5,959 nucleotides of DNA, taken from the NCBI GenBank assembly GCA_030147645.1, contig JASBUY010000252.1, forward strand, positions 1 to 5,959, written 5' to 3'. The stretch's first letter is position 1. Every line of letters begins with the position of its first letter. The DNA is from Aquabacter sp. Its GTDB lineage: Bacteria; Pseudomonadota; Alphaproteobacteria; Rhizobiales; Xanthobacteraceae. Shown piece by piece: positions 5,719 to 5,959 of this stretch. A program made the position numbers and the translations under genes. The notes beneath the pieces are model-generated. The model searched no databases and was not told where the DNA came from. It was given only the letters and a program-made list of their open reading frames with translations.

Positions 5719-5959
5719 TCAGTGCGCAGGTGCGGCATCCCGCAGGCGGACAGAAACGCGGGTCTCGCCCTGCCATTGGTCCAGATCCAGCGTTCCCGCC
5801 ACATGGAGGGAGCGCCCGCGTGCCGCCAGCAGAGCTTGTCCGAGCGGCTCCTCGGCGCAACGGAATGCGACAACCTTAAGCGCCGTCCCGTCATTGGCGA
5901 CGATCCGGCCACGCACATGGCCGGCCCCGAACGTCTCCACATAAGCCAAGCGATGGTTC
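5719..5959 (-). CDS. recJ: Single-stranded-DNA exonuclease RecJ, C-terminal end (N-terminus beyond window)
   Basis: RecJ is a 5'-to-3' single-strand DNA exonuclease of the DHH family, acting in RecF-pathway recombination and mismatch and base excision repair. Only the last 79 codons are visible, ending with TGA at 5719-5721. They correspond to the C-terminal OB-like domain: GAGHVRGRIVANDGTALKVVAF, then PLGQALLAARGRSLHVAGTL and DQWQGETRVSVRLRDAAPA. This matches the usual RecJ ending, where a GHVR motif precedes an AFR strand, an LHVAG strand and a final W-x-G-x-E-x-V-x-x-x-x-x-D-A-A-P strand. The catalytic DHH motifs are outside the window, so activity cannot be judged. The gene converges on dinB with 12 bases between stops. 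The identification rests on the C-terminal domain alone. Confidence 0.88.
   Translation of the reverse strand, partial: NHRLAYVETFGAGHVRGRIVANDGTALKVVAFRCAEEPLGQALLAARGRSLHVAGTLDLDQWQGETRVSVRLRDAAPAH

Noticed and set aside
1..5959. Mobile element, phage or CRISPR content
   Set aside because: No transposase, integrase, terminal repeats or regularly spaced repeats are seen; every gene is of core type with even codon use.

Overview
The window reads as ordinary, GC-rich alphaproteobacterial core chromosome. DivK, the DUF3572 protein, the N-terminally extended DinB and the sdhE-mfd pair all have the character of Hyphomicrobiales (Rhizobiales) proteins. I cannot name a genus from sequence alone. 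No mobile element, CRISPR array, tRNA or rRNA is visible.

Layout, left to right. Positions 1-2886 (minus) hold the first 962 codons of mfd, the transcription-repair coupling factor; its C-terminus lies beyond the left edge. Directly upstream on the same strand is sdhE (2948-3244), the flavinylation factor for succinate dehydrogenase. A stretch of about 370 bases without a gene follows (3245-3613). It contains a nested inverted repeat, a strong bulged hairpin and a 10-bp palindrome. Then comes divK (3614-3982, minus), a single-domain response regulator of the cell-cycle phosphorelay. A 97-base divergent region separates it from a plus-strand pair: a DUF3572 protein (4080-4406) and dinB, DNA polymerase IV (4408-5706). 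Only 1 base lies between these two, so they are probably translationally coupled. The right edge carries the last 79 codons of recJ on the minus strand, converging on dinB with a 12-base gap.

Together the window brings three DNA repair or damage-tolerance genes (mfd, dinB, recJ) next to a cell-cycle regulator and a respiratory assembly factor. I see no single new system. The points most worth a second look are the structured noncoding region 3245-3613, the apparent loss of one cysteine from the zinc-ribbon-like N-terminus of DinB, and the tight DUF3572-dinB coupling opposite divK.
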